Below are positions 56,376 through 64,000 of a stretch of 64,000 nucleotides of DNA, one piece after another. The position numbers were made by a program, and so were the translations under genes. How positions within the stretch are numbered: position 1 is the stretch's first letter; each line of letters begins with the position of its first letter. The DNA is taken from contig NZ_BMQA01000001.1 of the NCBI RefSeq assembly GCF_014647875.1, positions 682,001-746,000 on the forward strand, given 5' to 3'. The DNA comes from Streptomyces brasiliensis. Its GTDB lineage: Bacteria; Actinomycetota; Actinomycetes; Streptomycetales; Streptomycetaceae. Below the pieces are notes generated by a model that worked only from the letters and a program-made list of their open reading frames with translations, was not told where the DNA came from and made no database searches.

Positions 56376-57263
56376 TCACCTGCGCGAAGCGTCAGGAGCC
56401 TCTGTGACATGGGCTTCCCAGTCCAGTATCCGGACGGCCGCGCCGGCCGCCTCCAGACCCTCGCAACGGGCTTGGTGGCGGCGGGAGATGCCGTCGAGGT
56501 CGAGGTGGCGGCCGAAGGCTGGGTGGACGGCCAGCCGCCGGGCGTAGGCCCACAGGGCGGGATGTCCGGCGATGCGGTGCACGGCGGAGGCGTCCAGGTG
56601 CTGGCGGTGCACGATGTCCAGTTGGACCAGGGTCACCCACAACTCAACGTCGGCGGCGGTGAGTTGCCCGCCGAGGACGTACTCGCTCCCGGTCAGCCGC
56701 CGGTCCAGCTCACCGAGCGTGCCCAGCAGCACGTCGAGCGCGGAGGCGCGCTCGGCCTCGTCGGCGCCGGCCCGTCCGGCACGCTGGGCGGCCTCCTCGA
56801 CGCCCTCGGCGCACAGCCGCTCGATCTCCTCGATGCCGGCCTCGGCGCCGCACGGGTACAGCGAGCTGCGATCGTCGCCGAAACAGCGGTCCAGGTCGCG
56901 CAGGATGTCCGGGGTTCGGCTGCTGACGATGCGTCCGGACCAGGCGTCGCTGAGGACCGGCGCGAGGGCCGGTCCGGAGTAACGGTGTGCGCTCGCCTCG
57001 TACAGCGGGCGCAGCGCGGAGTGGCCGCCGCCGGGACAGTCCGGGACGGCGGGGAGGAAGGTGGCGGGACAGATGTCGTCGAGGGCGAGCAGGCTGTGGA
57101 CGACCGCGATGCGCAGGCCGTCGGAGCAGGCCGTCGTCAGGTGGAGGCGGTAGCGGCGCGGGACGGCGTAGTGACCGCCGTGCGCGTCCCGGCCGATCCT
57201 GCCCCGGAACGCGGGCACCTGCGGGTGGGTGGACGGGACGGCGGCGAGCTGAGTGATGGACAT
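56376..57263 (-). CDS. Glutathione S-transferase-like, ECM4/YqjG-type reductase
   Basis: The 295-residue protein follows the plan of glutathionyl-hydroquinone reductases: a thioredoxin-like start with the candidate catalytic Cys in LTTACSDGLRIAVVHSLLAL, a middle with SSRTPDILRDLDRCFG and LYPCGAEAGIEEIERL, and the C-terminal helical domain GGQLTAADVELWVTLVQLDI. The usual CPWAHR around the Cys is altered to ACSDGLR. Streptomyces use mycothiol rather than glutathione, so the thiol partner is uncertain. A leader peptide lies upstream. Confidence 0.8.
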   Translation of the reverse strand: MSITQLAAVPSTHPQVPAFRGRIGRDAHGGHYAVPRRYRLHLTTACSDGLRIAVVHSLLALDDICPATFLPAVPDCPGGGHSALRPLYEASAHRYSGPALAPVLSDAWSGRIVSSRTPDILRDLDRCFGDDRSSLYPCGAEAGIEEIERLCAEGVEEAAQRAGRAGADEAERASALDVLLGTLGELDRRLTGSEYVLGGQLTAADVELWVTLVQLDIVHRQHLDASAVHRIAGHPALWAYARRLAVHPAFGRHLDLDGISRRHQARCEGLEAAGAAVRILDWEAHVTEAPDASRR

Positions 57264-57364
57264 GCGTCTCCCCAGGGGCGGGCGCGCGGACGTACGCGCG
57301 ACGGAAGCGTCGTCGGTCGGTGGAGGGCGTGGCGTCGTCGAAGGGCCGGCGTGCGGGGCCCGGC

Positions 57365-57445
57365 TCAGCGCTGCGGGTCGATGGCGCTGCTGACGCGCTG
57401 CAGATCGATGTGACGGCGGGAGGTCAGCAGGGGCGACGACGGCAT
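57365..57445 (-). CDS. Putative leader peptide, 26 aa, SRRHIDLQRVSSA core
   Basis: The 26-residue peptide is MPSSPLLTSRRHIDLQRVSS followed by AIDPQR. The core RRHIDLQRVSSA is the classic Streptomyces sulfur leader pattern; here the usual terminal Cys is replaced by Ile. It lies about 100 bases upstream of the GST-like gene on the same strand. The strand, spacing and repeated occurrence of the pattern in the window support it more than the ribosome site, which is weak. Confidence 0.65.
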   Translation of the reverse strand: MPSSPLLTSRRHIDLQRVSSAIDPQR

Positions 57446-57755
57446 ACGGCCCGTACGGGCGGTGCCTGTCCTTGGGCGCCCCATGATTCCCTACCTTTTC
57501 ACTAGGATTCCAGTCTGGAGTGTCGATCGGGCTGCGCCCGACGTCAAGGGGGCGTCCACGCCCGGGACACCGGGCGAGCGGGGCGCGGGCGGGCTGGTCG
57601 CGGTGCCTGAAGGGTTCCGCACCACCTGGCTGCCGGGAACGGACCCGGCGCGACGCGACTTCGCCCCCGTCACCCGAACGCCCCGCTGCGCTGGTCCGGC
57701 GGCGTGGGCGGTGGTGGCGTGGGAGGACGTACCGCGTTCCGAGGAGGCAGTCGCG
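57446..57755. other. Intergenic region between divergent units
   Basis: This 310-base stretch separates the leader/GST unit (minus) from the lipoprotein gene (plus). It contains AT-richer sequence around 57484-57512 that may hold promoters, but no clear hexamer pair, repeat or RNA gene was recognised. Confidence 0.3.
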
Positions 57756-58580
57756 ATGAACCGTCCGTCCCGTCCTGTGCGTATTCTCGGGTCGGCCCTC
57801 GCAGTGGGGACGCTGCTGGCCACGGCGGCCTGTTCGGACGGCGGGAACGCCGCCGACGCCGTGTCCGCCTCACCCATGGCCGAGGACACCCCCAGCCCGA
57901 CCGTGACACCCAGCCCGACCTCGACACCCGCTCTCACGCGCACCGGGGCGAAGGCCGCGCTGATCACCGAGGCCGACATCGAGGACGACTGGACGCAGGC
58001 GAACAACGCGGCGTCCTGGCGGGACAAGCTGCTGATCGGCAAGGTCGACGTCGCCGCCTTCCTGAACACGAAGTCCAACGCCGCCGACTGCCAGAAGCTC
58101 CTGAACAGCCTCTACTCCGACAGTCTGCTGGGCCGCGCGGTCGGCGCCTCGGCGCTCACCGGGTTCACCGCGGGCGACGCCCGGATGCTTTACCAGGCCG
58201 GCGACTACGGGAGGGCCTCGATGGACAAGTCGCTCGCCTGGATCAAGAGCCTCCCGCAGAAGTGCGCCCAGTTCACCGCGACCGGCTCCGACGGTGGCAA
58301 GCGGACGGTCCGGGTCGTCCAGTCCTCGCTGCCCAAGGCGGGCGATGCACGCGAAGGCCTGACGGTGAGGGTGCAGGGCACCGCGAACGGCGACCCGACC
58401 ACGCTCACCGTGGACATCGCCGCACTGCGAGTCGGCGCCTCCGGAGCCGTCGTCACCAACGGCGGTCTCTCCGGCGCAGATCACGACAGCACCAAGAGGG
58501 CGGCGCAGCACGGCGCGCAGCGCCTCAAGGATGTACTCGCCGGGAAGACTCCGTCGCCGCATCCGAGCGAGTTCGACTGA
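57756..58580 (+). CDS. Putative lipoprotein of unknown function
   Basis: The 274-residue protein starts with a lipoprotein signal (MNRPSRPVRILGSALAVGTL, lipobox ATAAC, Cys near residue 25). A Ser/Thr/Pro linker with TPSPTVTPSPTSTP follows, then a globular domain with repeated Lys/Thr-rich strands, two Cys that could pair (AADCQKLL and PQKCAQF) and a basic C-terminus. GAGGAGG lies eight bases before ATG 57756. It resembles streptomycete surface lipoproteins of unknown role; no family name is certain. Confidence 0.8.
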   Translation: MNRPSRPVRILGSALAVGTLLATAACSDGGNAADAVSASPMAEDTPSPTVTPSPTSTPALTRTGAKAALITEADIEDDWTQANNAASWRDKLLIGKVDVAAFLNTKSNAADCQKLLNSLYSDSLLGRAVGASALTGFTAGDARMLYQAGDYGRASMDKSLAWIKSLPQKCAQFTATGSDGGKRTVRVVQSSLPKAGDAREGLTVRVQGTANGDPTTLTVDIAALRVGASGAVVTNGGLSGADHDSTKRAAQHGAQRLKDVLAGKTPSPHPSEFD

Positions 58581-58630
58581 CGCCTCGGTTCTGACCCGGC
58601 CCGCACGCGCCCTCCCCAAGGACAGAAACA

Positions 58631-58645
58631 TGTGACATAGTACTG
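58631..58645 (+). promoter_or_regulatory. Operator candidate before hydroxyproline operon
   Basis: TGTGACATAGTACTG ends three bases before the GTG of the FAD oxidase. Its reverse complement differs by one base in 15 from the site at 61618-61632. It overlaps TAGTAC, a possible -10 for a leaderless transcript. Probable GntR binding site. Confidence 0.5.
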
Positions 58646-58647
58646 GC

Positions 58648-59808
58648 GTGGCGAAGCGGCTGACCTGCGATGTCGTGGTGGTCGGCGCCGGGATGGTCGG
58701 CGCCGCCTGCGCCCTGTACGCGGCGCGGGCGGGTCTCGACGTCGTCGTGGTGGACCGCGGCCCGGTCGCCGGAGGCACCACCGGAGCGGGCGAGGGCAAT
58801 CTGCTCGTCTCCGACAAGGAACGGGGCCCTGAGCTCGAACTGGCCCTGCTTTCGGCCCGGTTGTGGGCGGAGCTGGCCGAGGAGTTCGGTTCCGCGGTCG
58901 AGTACGAGCCCAAGGGCGGTGTCGTGGTCGCCGCCACGACCGAAGCGCTGGCCTCGCTGAAGGACTTCGCGGCCGCGCAGCACGCCGCCGGGGTCATGAC
59001 GGAAGTCGTGGACGCGGATCAAGTCCGCTCTCTCGAACCCCATTTGGCGCCCGGTCTCGCCGGTGGCGTGCTCTACTCCCAGGACGCCCAGGTCATGCCC
59101 GCACTGGCCGCCGCACACCTCGTACGCGCCTCCGGTGCCCGGCTGTGCACCGGCCGCACCGTGACCGGGGTGCTGCGCACGGCGGAGGGCGCGGTGCGCG
59201 GCGTCCGGACGGACGACGGGGAGATCCACGCACCGGCGGTGATCAACGCGGCCGGCACCTGGGGCGGCGACGTGGCCGCGCTGGCGGGCGCGCACCTGCC
59301 CGTACTCCCCCGGCGCGGCTTCGTCCTGGTCACCGAGCCACTGCCCCGGCTGGTCCGGCACAAGGTGTACGCGGCGGACTACGTGGCCGACGTGGCGAGC
59401 GACTCGGCCGCGCTGCAGACCTCACCGGTCGTCGAGGGCACGGCCGCCGGCCCGGTTCTGATCGGCGCGAGCCGGGAACGGGTCGGCTTCGACCGGTCGT
59501 TCTCGCTTCCCGTCGTACGGTCCCTGGCGCTCGGGGCCACCCGGTTGTTCCCCTTCCTGGAGCGGGTGCGAGCGCTGCGCACGTACGTGGGCTTCCGGCC
59601 CTACCTCCCCGACCACCTGCCCGCGATCGGCCCCGACCCCCGCGTGCCCGGACTGTTCCACGCCTGCGGTCACGAGGGCGCCGGCATCGGACTCGCCACC
59701 GGCACCGGGCACTTGATCGCCCAGGCGCTCGGCGGAAAGACCACGGACCTGGACCTCACGGCGTTCCGCCCGGACCGTTTCTCGGGAGACGAGGTGAACT
59801 CCCCTTGA
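58648..59808 (+). CDS. FAD-dependent D-amino-acid (hydroxyproline) oxidase/dehydrogenase
   Basis: The 386-residue protein is a DAO-type flavoenzyme: VVVVGAGMVGAACALYAARA, GGTTGAGEGNLLVSDKE, AVINAAGTWGGDVAAL, PRRGFVLVTEPLP and the C-terminal HACGHEGAGIGLATGTGHL. With the next two genes it matches the trans-4-hydroxy-L-proline pathway, where cis-4-hydroxy-D-proline is oxidised to pyrroline-4-hydroxy-2-carboxylate. Start at GTG 58648, possibly leaderless. Confidence 0.85.
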   Translation: MAKRLTCDVVVVGAGMVGAACALYAARAGLDVVVVDRGPVAGGTTGAGEGNLLVSDKERGPELELALLSARLWAELAEEFGSAVEYEPKGGVVVAATTEALASLKDFAAAQHAAGVMTEVVDADQVRSLEPHLAPGLAGGVLYSQDAQVMPALAAAHLVRASGARLCTGRTVTGVLRTAEGAVRGVRTDDGEIHAPAVINAAGTWGGDVAALAGAHLPVLPRRGFVLVTEPLPRLVRHKVYAADYVADVASDSAALQTSPVVEGTAAGPVLIGASRERVGFDRSFSLPVVRSLALGATRLFPFLERVRALRTYVGFRPYLPDHLPAIGPDPRVPGLFHACGHEGAGIGLATGTGHLIAQALGGKTTDLDLTAFRPDRFSGDEVNSP

Positions 59809-60104
59809 ATCCGCTCGAGTTGGCCGACGCGCAGCCCGGCCCCGCGTTCACGGTCACCTTCGACGGCCGGACGATCGAGGCGCTGCCGGGTCAGACGGTC
59901 GCGGCCGCGCTGTGGGCGGCGGGCGTGACGGCCTGGCGCAGCACACGCGGCGCGGGCCGCCCGCGCGGGGTGTTCTGCGGGATCGGGATGTGCTTCGACT
60001 GTCTGGTGACCGTCAACGACCTCCCGAACCAACGGGCTTGCCTGGTTCCCGTACGACCCGGCGACACGATCCGCACGCAGGAGGGAACGGGCCACGATGG
60101 CTGA
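59805..60104 (+). CDS. Small (2Fe-2S)-binding subunit
   Basis: The 99-residue protein has a ferredoxin-like fold with cysteines in GVFCGIGMCFDCLVTVNDLP followed by NQRAC (C-x4-C-x2-C-x11-C). Such subunits accompany amino-acid-oxidising flavoproteins, as in D-hydroxyproline dehydrogenases and sarcosine oxidase-like complexes. It starts at TTG 59805, overlapping the upstream stop (TTGA), with GAGGTGA nine bases before; it overlaps the next gene by eight bases. Three adjacent genes thus likely form one complex. Confidence 0.88.
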   Translation: MNPLELADAQPGPAFTVTFDGRTIEALPGQTVAAALWAAGVTAWRSTRGAGRPRGVFCGIGMCFDCLVTVNDLPNQRACLVPVRPGDTIRTQEGTGHDG

Positions 60105-61524
60105 GCGACCGCACCTGGCCGTGATCGGGGCGGGCCCGGCAGGGCTGGCCGCGTCACTCGCGGCGGCCGTACACGGCGTCCGCGTGACCCTGGTCGACGC
60201 CGGTACGGAGGCGGGCGGGCAGTTCTACCGGCAGCCCGCCGCCGCGCTCGGGGCGCGTCGCCCGCAGACCCTGCACCATCAGTGGCGCACATGGGAGCGG
60301 CTGCGCACCGGGCTCGACGGGCAGATCGCCGCCGGGCGCATTCGCCATCTGCCCGATCATCATGTGTGGTGCGTGGAGCGGGAGTCCGGGGACGGCGGCT
60401 TCGGCGTGCACGCTCTTGTGGGTCCGATGCAGGACGACGGTGTCGTGGTACGCGCCGACGCCGTGCTCGTGGCCACCGGTGGCCACGAGACGGTGCTCCC
60501 GTTCCCGGGCTGGACGCTCCCCGGCGTCGTCACCGCGGGCGGTGCGCAGGCCATGCTCAAGGGCGGCCTCGTGCTGCCCGGCCGTACGGTCGTCGTCGCC
60601 GGAACCGGGCCGCTGCTGCTGCCCGTGGCGACGGGGCTCGCGACGGCCGGTGCGCACGTGGCCGCGCTCGTCGAGTCCGCCGACCCCCGGGCTCTGTTGC
60701 GCCACTCGTCGGCCCTGGCCGCGCAGCCCGGCAAGCTCACGGAGGGCGCCCGGTACACCGCCCGGCTGCTGCGGCACCGCGTACGCGCCCTGGTCCGGCA
60801 CACGGTGGTCGAGGCGCACGGCACCGACCGTCTGGAGTCGGTGACCGTCGCCGCTCTCGGCACGGACGGTCGTGTCCGGCCCGGCAGCGAACGCCGCATC
60901 CCCTGCGACACCCTGGCCGTGGGACACGGCATGCTGCCGCACACCGACCTCGCCGAGACGCTGGGGTGCGCACTGGACGGGACGGACGTGCGCGTCGACG
61001 ACGAGCAGCGCACCGACGTACCGGGCGTCTGGGCGGCCGGGGAGGCGACCGGGATCGGTGGCGCGGCCCTCGCGCTGGCCGAGGGACACATCGCCGGGCG
61101 TTCGATCGCCGCGCGCCTGCACGGGAGCGCCCCCGATCCGCGCACCTGGGCCGCGGCGGCGCGGGCCCGGACACGGCTCCGTACGTTCTTCGCGGCCGTG
61201 GACGCCGTCTTCGCTCCGCCCGTCGGATGGGTGGAGCAGGCCACGGACGACACGGTCGTGTGCCGTTGCGAGGAGGTGACCGCCGGTGAAGTCCGCTCGG
61301 CCGTCGGCGGGTTCGGCGCCGGTGACCTGCGCACAGTCAAGCTGCTCACTCGGGCCGGGATGGGCTGGTGTCAGGGCCGGATGTGCGGCCCCGCCGTCGC
61401 CGGAGTCTCCGGTTGCACGCTCACCACGCCGCGCCGACCGCTCGCCCGCCCGGTGCCGCTGGGCGTGCTCGCGGGAGTGTCCGAGGAGGGACTCCCGGCG
61501 CTGTCCGAGGAAGACCTGGAGTGA
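60097..61524 (+). CDS. FAD/NAD(P)-binding oxidoreductase subunit with BFD-like domain
   Basis: The 475-residue protein starts with HLAVIGAGPAGLAASLAAAV and EAGGQFYRQP, has a second nucleotide site (VVVAGTGPLLLPVATGLATA) and ends in a cysteine-rich BFD-like [2Fe-2S] domain (VVCRCEEVTAGEV and RAGMGWCQGRMCGP). This matches the alpha subunit of heteromeric D-hydroxyproline dehydrogenases. It would pass electrons from the DAO-type subunit through the 2Fe-2S subunit to an acceptor. Confidence 0.88.
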   Translation: MAERPHLAVIGAGPAGLAASLAAAVHGVRVTLVDAGTEAGGQFYRQPAAALGARRPQTLHHQWRTWERLRTGLDGQIAAGRIRHLPDHHVWCVERESGDGGFGVHALVGPMQDDGVVVRADAVLVATGGHETVLPFPGWTLPGVVTAGGAQAMLKGGLVLPGRTVVVAGTGPLLLPVATGLATAGAHVAALVESADPRALLRHSSALAAQPGKLTEGARYTARLLRHRVRALVRHTVVEAHGTDRLESVTVAALGTDGRVRPGSERRIPCDTLAVGHGMLPHTDLAETLGCALDGTDVRVDDEQRTDVPGVWAAGEATGIGGAALALAEGHIAGRSIAARLHGSAPDPRTWAAAARARTRLRTFFAAVDAVFAPPVGWVEQATDDTVVCRCEEVTAGEVRSAVGGFGAGDLRTVKLLTRAGMGWCQGRMCGPAVAGVSGCTLTTPRRPLARPVPLGVLAGVSEEGLPALSEEDLE

Positions 61525-61617
61525 GCCGGCGCAGCAGTCGGCCGTCGCGGGAGGCCGTCGGCCCCCGTAGCCCCTGAAAGCCCTTGAGCCTCTGCAAGCC
61601 CGCAAGCCGCAGGACAT

Positions 61618-61632
61618 CAGTAATATGTCACA
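61618..61632 (+). promoter_or_regulatory. Second copy of the 15-bp operator motif, before dapA-like gene
   Basis: CAGTAATATGTCACA lies 23 bases before the dapA-like start and is the inverted counterpart of the site at 58631-58645 (14 of 15 identical). It contains TAATAT, which could serve as -10. A second promoter under the same regulator is likely. Confidence 0.55.
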
Positions 61633-61655
61633 CCCTATTGGAGGGGGAAGCTCTC

Positions 61656-62555
61656 ATGTCCGACCCGCAGCACCGCCCCTGGCGGGGCGTCCTGGTCGCC
61701 ACCGCCCTGCCATTGCGCGACGATCTCACCGTGGACCACGACAGGTACGCCGAGCACTGCTCCTGGCTGGTCGAGAACGGCTGTGACGGCGTCGTACCGA
61801 ACGGCTCGCTCGGCGAGTACCAGACGCTCACGCCCGAGGAGCGCGCCAGGGTCGTCGAGACGGCCGTGGCGGCGATCGGCGGCGCGCGCGTGATGCCGGG
61901 CGTCGCCGCCTATGGCTCCGCCGAGGCCCGCCGCTGGGCCGAGCGGGCGGGCGAGGCGGGCTGCGCCTCGGTCATGCTGCTGCCGCCCAACGCGTACCGC
62001 GCCGACGAGCGGTCCGTGCTCGCCCACTATGCCGAGGTCGCCCGCGCCGGGCTGCCGGTGGTCGCGTACAACAACCCGATCGACACCAAGGTCGACCTGG
62101 TGCCCGAACTGCTCGCGCGGCTGCACGGCGAGGGGTACGTGCAGGGTGTGAAGGAGTTCTCGGGCGACGTCCGCCGCGCCTACCGGCTCGCCGAACTCGC
62201 CCCGGACCTCGACCTGTTGGTCGGTGCCGACGACGTCCTGCTGGAGCTGGCCGTGGCGGGGGCCAAGGGCTGGGTGGCCGGTTATCCGAACGCGCTGCCC
62301 GCCGCCTCCGTCGAGCTGTACCGGGCGGCCGTGGCCGGGGATCTCGCCACCGCGCTCCCCCTGTACCGGCAGCTGCATCCGCTGCTGCGCTGGGACTCGC
62401 GGGTCGAGTTCGTGCAGGCGATCAAGCTGTCCATGGACATCGCCGGCCGGTACGGCGGCCCGGTGCGGCCGCCGCGCGTCCCGCTGCTGCCCGACCAGGA
62501 GGCCGAAGTACGTGCGGCGACCGAGAAGGCCCTCGCCGCGGGACTCGCCCGATAA
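61656..62555 (+). CDS. DapA-family lyase, likely pyrroline-4-hydroxy-2-carboxylate deaminase
   Basis: The 299-residue TIM-barrel protein belongs to the dihydrodipicolinate synthase/N-acetylneuraminate lyase superfamily. The Schiff-base Lys is in GVKEFSGDVRRAY and the Tyr in VVAYNNPID; NGSLGEYQTLTPEER is the phosphate/carboxylate loop. In hydroxyproline catabolism this family converts pyrroline-4-hydroxy-2-carboxylate to 2-oxoglutarate semialdehyde plus ammonia. GGAGGGGGAAG precedes ATG 61656. The aldehyde dehydrogenase completing the path is not seen in the window. Confidence 0.86.
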   Translation: MSDPQHRPWRGVLVATALPLRDDLTVDHDRYAEHCSWLVENGCDGVVPNGSLGEYQTLTPEERARVVETAVAAIGGARVMPGVAAYGSAEARRWAERAGEAGCASVMLLPPNAYRADERSVLAHYAEVARAGLPVVAYNNPIDTKVDLVPELLARLHGEGYVQGVKEFSGDVRRAYRLAELAPDLDLLVGADDVLLELAVAGAKGWVAGYPNALPAASVELYRAAVAGDLATALPLYRQLHPLLRWDSRVEFVQAIKLSMDIAGRYGGPVRPPRVPLLPDQEAEVRAATEKALAAGLAR

Positions 62556-62567
62556 GGAGGCCGTACC

Positions 62568-63569
62568 GTGCGCAGCAAACTCGTCCTGCACGCCGTCGAC
62601 TCGCACACCGAGGGCATGCCCACCCGGGTGATCACCGGTGGGATCGGCACCATCCCGGGCACGACCATGAACGAGCGCCGTCTGTGGTTCCGTGAACACC
62701 ACGACGGAATCAAGCAGTTGCTGATGAACGAGCCGCGTGGGCACTCCGCGATGAGCGGCGCGATCCTGCAGCCGCCGACCCGCCCCGACTGCGACTGGGG
62801 CGTGGTCTACATCGAGGTCTCCGGCTATCTGCCGATGTGCGGGCACGGCACGATCGGGGTGGCGACCGTGCTGGTCGAGACCGGCATGGTGGAGGTCGTC
62901 GAGCCGGTGACCACGATCCGTCTGGACACTCCGGCCGGGCTCGTCGTGGCGGAGGTGGAGGTCGAGGACGGCGCCGCCAGGAACGTCACGCTCCAGAACG
63001 TCCCGTCCTTCTCCGTCGGCCTCGACCGCAAGGCCGTACTCGCCGACGGGCGGACGGTGACGTACGACCTCGCGTACGGCGGGAACTTCTACGCCGTCCT
63101 TCCTCTCGAGGAGTTCGGGCTGCCCTTCGACCGGGCTCGCAAGGACGACATCCTCGCGGCGGGTCTGTCGCTGATGGAGGCCATCAACGCCAAGGAGGAA
63201 CCGGTCCACCCGCAGGACCCGTCCATCCACGGCTGCCACCACGTCCACCTCTACGCACCCGGCTCCACGGCCCGGCACTCGCGGCACGCGATGGTCATCC
63301 ATCCCGGCTGGTTCGACCGCTCACCCTGCGGTACGGGCACGAGCGCGCGCATGGCGCAACTGCACGCGCGGGGTGAACTGCCTTTGCACACCGAGTTCGT
63401 GAACGAGTCCTTCATCGGCACCCACTTCACGGGCCGGCTGCTGGGCACGACCGAGGTCGCCGGGATCCCGGCCGTACTGCCGAGCTTCACCGGCCGCGCG
63501 TGGATCACGGGCACGGCCCAGTACCTGCTGGACCCGACCGACCCCTTCCCCGAGGGCTTCGTGCTCTAG
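62568..63569 (+). CDS. Proline racemase family, likely 4-hydroxyproline 2-epimerase
   Basis: The 333-residue protein shows the two catalytic cysteine sites of the family: MCGHGTIGVATVLVE near residue 90 and DRSPCGTGTSARMAQL near 250, with VDSHTEGMPTRVITGG at the start. Both Cys are present, favouring epimerase over dehydratase activity. It would convert trans-4-hydroxy-L-proline to the cis-D form for the upstream oxidase. GTG 62568 has AAGGAGG six bases upstream and is 12 bases after the dapA-like stop. Confidence 0.9.
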   Translation: MRSKLVLHAVDSHTEGMPTRVITGGIGTIPGTTMNERRLWFREHHDGIKQLLMNEPRGHSAMSGAILQPPTRPDCDWGVVYIEVSGYLPMCGHGTIGVATVLVETGMVEVVEPVTTIRLDTPAGLVVAEVEVEDGAARNVTLQNVPSFSVGLDRKAVLADGRTVTYDLAYGGNFYAVLPLEEFGLPFDRARKDDILAAGLSLMEAINAKEEPVHPQDPSIHGCHHVHLYAPGSTARHSRHAMVIHPGWFDRSPCGTGTSARMAQLHARGELPLHTEFVNESFIGTHFTGRLLGTTEVAGIPAVLPSFTGRAWITGTAQYLLDPTDPFPEGFVL

Positions 63570-63595
63570 CTTCCGACCAGGCTCTTCCGAGGCTC

Positions 63596-63607
63596 TAGAC
63601 TTCAATG
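63596..63607 (+). promoter_or_regulatory. -10 box for a probably leaderless GntR gene
   Basis: TAGACT (63596-63601) is preceded 17 bases upstream by CCGACC and followed within seven bases by tandem ATG codons at 63605 and 63608, with no ribosome site. A transcript starting at the second ATG is likely. Confidence 0.35.
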
Positions 63608-64000
63608 ATGCGTGACATGGCACAGCGACCGCAGCAGGCGGACGGCCCCGAGCTCCCCCGGCTCGGCGGTCGGCGGAGCAGTTACCGGGAGCGGGTCGCC
63701 GACGCCCTGCGGGCCGCGCTGATCGCGGGCGAACTGCGGCCGGGCGAGGTCTACTCGGCGCCCTCGCTCGCCGCCCGCTTCGGGGTCTCGGCGACGCCGG
63801 TGCGCGAGGCGATGCTGGACCTGGTCAAGGAGGGCCTGGTCGACACGGTGCCCAACAAGGGCTTCCGGGTCACCGCGGTCTCCGACGAGCAGCTCGACGA
63901 GTACACGCACATCCGCGCGCTCATCGAGATCCCGACCGTCACCGAGCTGGCCCGGACGGCGGACCGGGTCTCGCTGGAGGCGCTGCGCCCGGCCGCCCGG
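63605..64000 (+). CDS. GntR-family regulator, 5' part (cut by window end)
   Basis: The frame stays open to the window end. Its N-terminus holds a GntR winged helix-turn-helix (YRERVADALRAALIAGELRP, SAPSLAARFGVSATPVREAM and LDLVKEGLVDTVPNKGFRV), followed by the start of an FadR-type helical ligand domain (SDEQLDEYTHIRALIEIPTV). It lies just after the epimerase gene and is the natural repressor of the hydroxyproline genes through the two 15-bp sites. Either ATG (63605 or 63608) may start it. Confidence 0.88.
   Translation, partial: MMRDMAQRPQQADGPELPRLGGRRSSYRERVADALRAALIAGELRPGEVYSAPSLAARFGVSATPVREAMLDLVKEGLVDTVPNKGFRVTAVSDEQLDEYTHIRALIEIPTVTELARTADRVSLEALRPAAR

Overview
The window is high-GC actinobacterial DNA with dense genes, frequent GTG/TTG starts, strong purine-rich ribosome sites and ATGA start-stop overlaps. 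The gene set points to Streptomyces: mycothiol-world sulfur genes with 'HIDLLRV'-type leader peptides, a GlgC/GT4 GlgA pair, monomeric isocitrate dehydrogenase, and an Rpf-LysM-M23 wall hydrolase. Most of it looks like chromosomal arm or sub-arm DNA mixing housekeeping and accessory blocks.

Layout. 1-13 kb: an acetyltransferase, a conserved 57-residue protein, an HD-like protein, a zinc-ribbon SDR, a WS/DGAT acyltransferase, a secreted GH92 mannosidase, the glgA-glgC pair, a FhuF-like iron-sulfur protein, a DMT-type transporter and a wall hydrolase. 13-16.7 kb: gnd, a proline-rich small protein, a racemase-like protein, an acetyltransferase and panD. 16.7-28.4 kb: an apparent inserted catabolic block. 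Its left side carries an excisionase-like fragment joined to a broken F420-NADP reductase, and its right side an IS3-type transposase remnant. Inside are a decaying minus-strand arm (citrate-lyase-like gene, frameshifted MaoC/HTD2-type dehydratase, SDR, 5'-truncated LuxC-like acyl-CoA reductase) and an intact plus-strand operon: Rieske oxygenase, 3-ketosteroid-dehydrogenase-like flavoprotein, 2-oxoacid dehydrogenase E1 alpha and beta, and a stand-alone lipoyl domain. The operon is preceded by a 36-bp near-perfect palindrome and followed by a terminator and a TetR gene.

28.4-41 kb: a GNAT-AAA+ fusion, a hydroxyquinol-pathway pair (maleylacetate reductase and an N-truncated intradiol dioxygenase), an ABC exporter, a flippase-like membrane protein, a 41-bp tandem repeat array with alternating unit types, a crotonase, an MscS channel, monomeric idh, an N-formylglutamate amidohydrolase and a P450 pseudogene. 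41-49.6 kb: a compact putative signalling/proteolysis locus made of a cytosolic subtilase, an ECF sigma factor and a beta-rich partner, divergent from a TPR-CHAT protein, then an ATPase-LuxR regulator and an astacin-like metalloprotease without an obvious signal peptide. 49.7-57.5 kb: a sulfur-acquisition block with an ABC importer of the polar amino acid type, two intact and one truncated flavin monooxygenases of the NtaA/DszA type, and a GST-like reductase. Three short leader peptides of the Streptomyces sulfur-gene type sit ahead of these genes, and two are followed by strong hairpins. 57.7-64 kb: a lipoprotein, then a trans-4-hydroxyproline-type catabolic operon (FAD oxidase, 2Fe-2S subunit, FAD/NAD oxidoreductase, DapA-like deaminase, proline-racemase-family epimerase) and a GntR regulator cut by the window end. 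The same 15-bp motif lies ahead of the first gene and the dapA-like gene.

The strongest candidates for little-described biology are the E1-alpha/E1-beta/lone-lipoyl/Rieske/flavoprotein operon, the CHAT-subtilase-sigma locus, and the leader-peptide-controlled sulfur block. All functional statements rest on motif recognition by eye; no database search was run.
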